A stretch of 6,146 nt of DNA from UBA8653 sp963978155. Lineage in GTDB: Bacteria; Planctomycetota; Phycisphaerae; Phycisphaerales; SM1A02. Below are positions 6,039 to 6,146 of this stretch, one piece after another; within the stretch, counting starts at the first letter, position 1, and the number at the start of each line of letters is the position of its first letter. The position numbers and the translations under genes were made by a program. The stretch is taken from the NCBI GenBank assembly GCA_963978155.1, contig CAXBRK010000122.1, positions 1-6,146 on the forward strand. The letters are read 5' to 3'. A model generated the notes under the pieces. It did not search any database. It had not been told where the DNA came from and saw only the letters and a program-made list of their open reading frames with translations.

Positions 6039-6146
6039 ATGTCCCGATTTGCATTTGCAGCTGTTCTTGGCGCGACCGCCATGGCTTCCGCCGATTTTGC
6101 TGGCGCTTCATTCACCCAAGAAGTCATCAACCCCGGTGAAGTCACC
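6039..6146 (+). CDS. Secreted protein, N-terminal fragment; likely tandem paralogue of the gene at 5128
   Basis: Only the first 36 codons are visible; the gene continues past the right edge. The fragment starts with a Sec-type signal peptide (MSRFAFAAVLGATAMASA), with a likely cleavage ASA|DF. The mature N-terminus reads ADFAGASFTQE, against ADFGGASYTVE in the preceding gene: 8 of 11 residues are identical, at the same place relative to cleavage. The matching codons differ mostly at third positions, so the resemblance is at protein level and not a very recent copy. A ribosome binding site and promoter-like hexamers precede it. A PEP-CTERM tail is expected by analogy but lies outside the window. 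Confidence 0.8.
   Translation, partial: MSRFAFAAVLGATAMASADFAGASFTQEVINPGEVT

Noticed and set aside
5699..6145. Minus-strand open frame of 148 codons with a hydrophobic stretch
   Set aside because: It runs antisense across two signal or sorting regions, a strong plus-strand terminator and a promoter region. Coding here would conflict with all of these.

Overview
The window looks like chromosomal DNA from a GC-rich Gram-negative-type bacterium, most plausibly a planctomycete of the Phycisphaerae type. Three things point there: a secreted protein with a C-terminal sorting tail of the 'VPAPGALALLGLAGLG + Arg cluster' type, a divergent MurG/SEDS pair, and a MiaB carrying lineage-type insertions. 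The placement is inferred from sequence style, not from a search.

Layout. Positions 1-3272 hold a leftward cluster, read on the minus strand in the order SEDS protein (FtsW/RodA type), MurG, then an unrecognised gene that runs off the left edge. The SEDS and MurG genes are 3 nt apart. The third gene begins about 30 nt after the MurG stop with a GTG codon and is open for at least 336 codons. It is easy to miss because it has a GTG start and no end inside the window. A roughly 100-bp divergent spacer (3273-3373) separates this cluster from miaB, which reads rightward to 4966.

The right end (4967-6146) is a different kind of region: two consecutive secreted-protein genes, each with its own promoter-like hexamers, purine-rich leader and ribosome binding site. 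The first (5128-5772) is complete, with a signal peptide and a PEP-CTERM-like tail, and is followed by a strong intrinsic terminator. The second (from 6039) is cut by the right edge. It matches the first just after the signal peptide (ADF-x-GAS), so the two are probably tandem paralogues.

How the genes fit together. MurG makes lipid II, and the SEDS protein polymerises lipid II into glycan strands, so their tight coupling supports a functional peptidoglycan pathway. The unknown third gene may share this transcript. MiaB is a tRNA-modifying housekeeping enzyme with no evident link to the cell-wall genes. The secreted pair probably belongs to the cell-surface or matrix proteome. No mobile elements, CRISPR arrays, tRNAs or rRNAs were seen.
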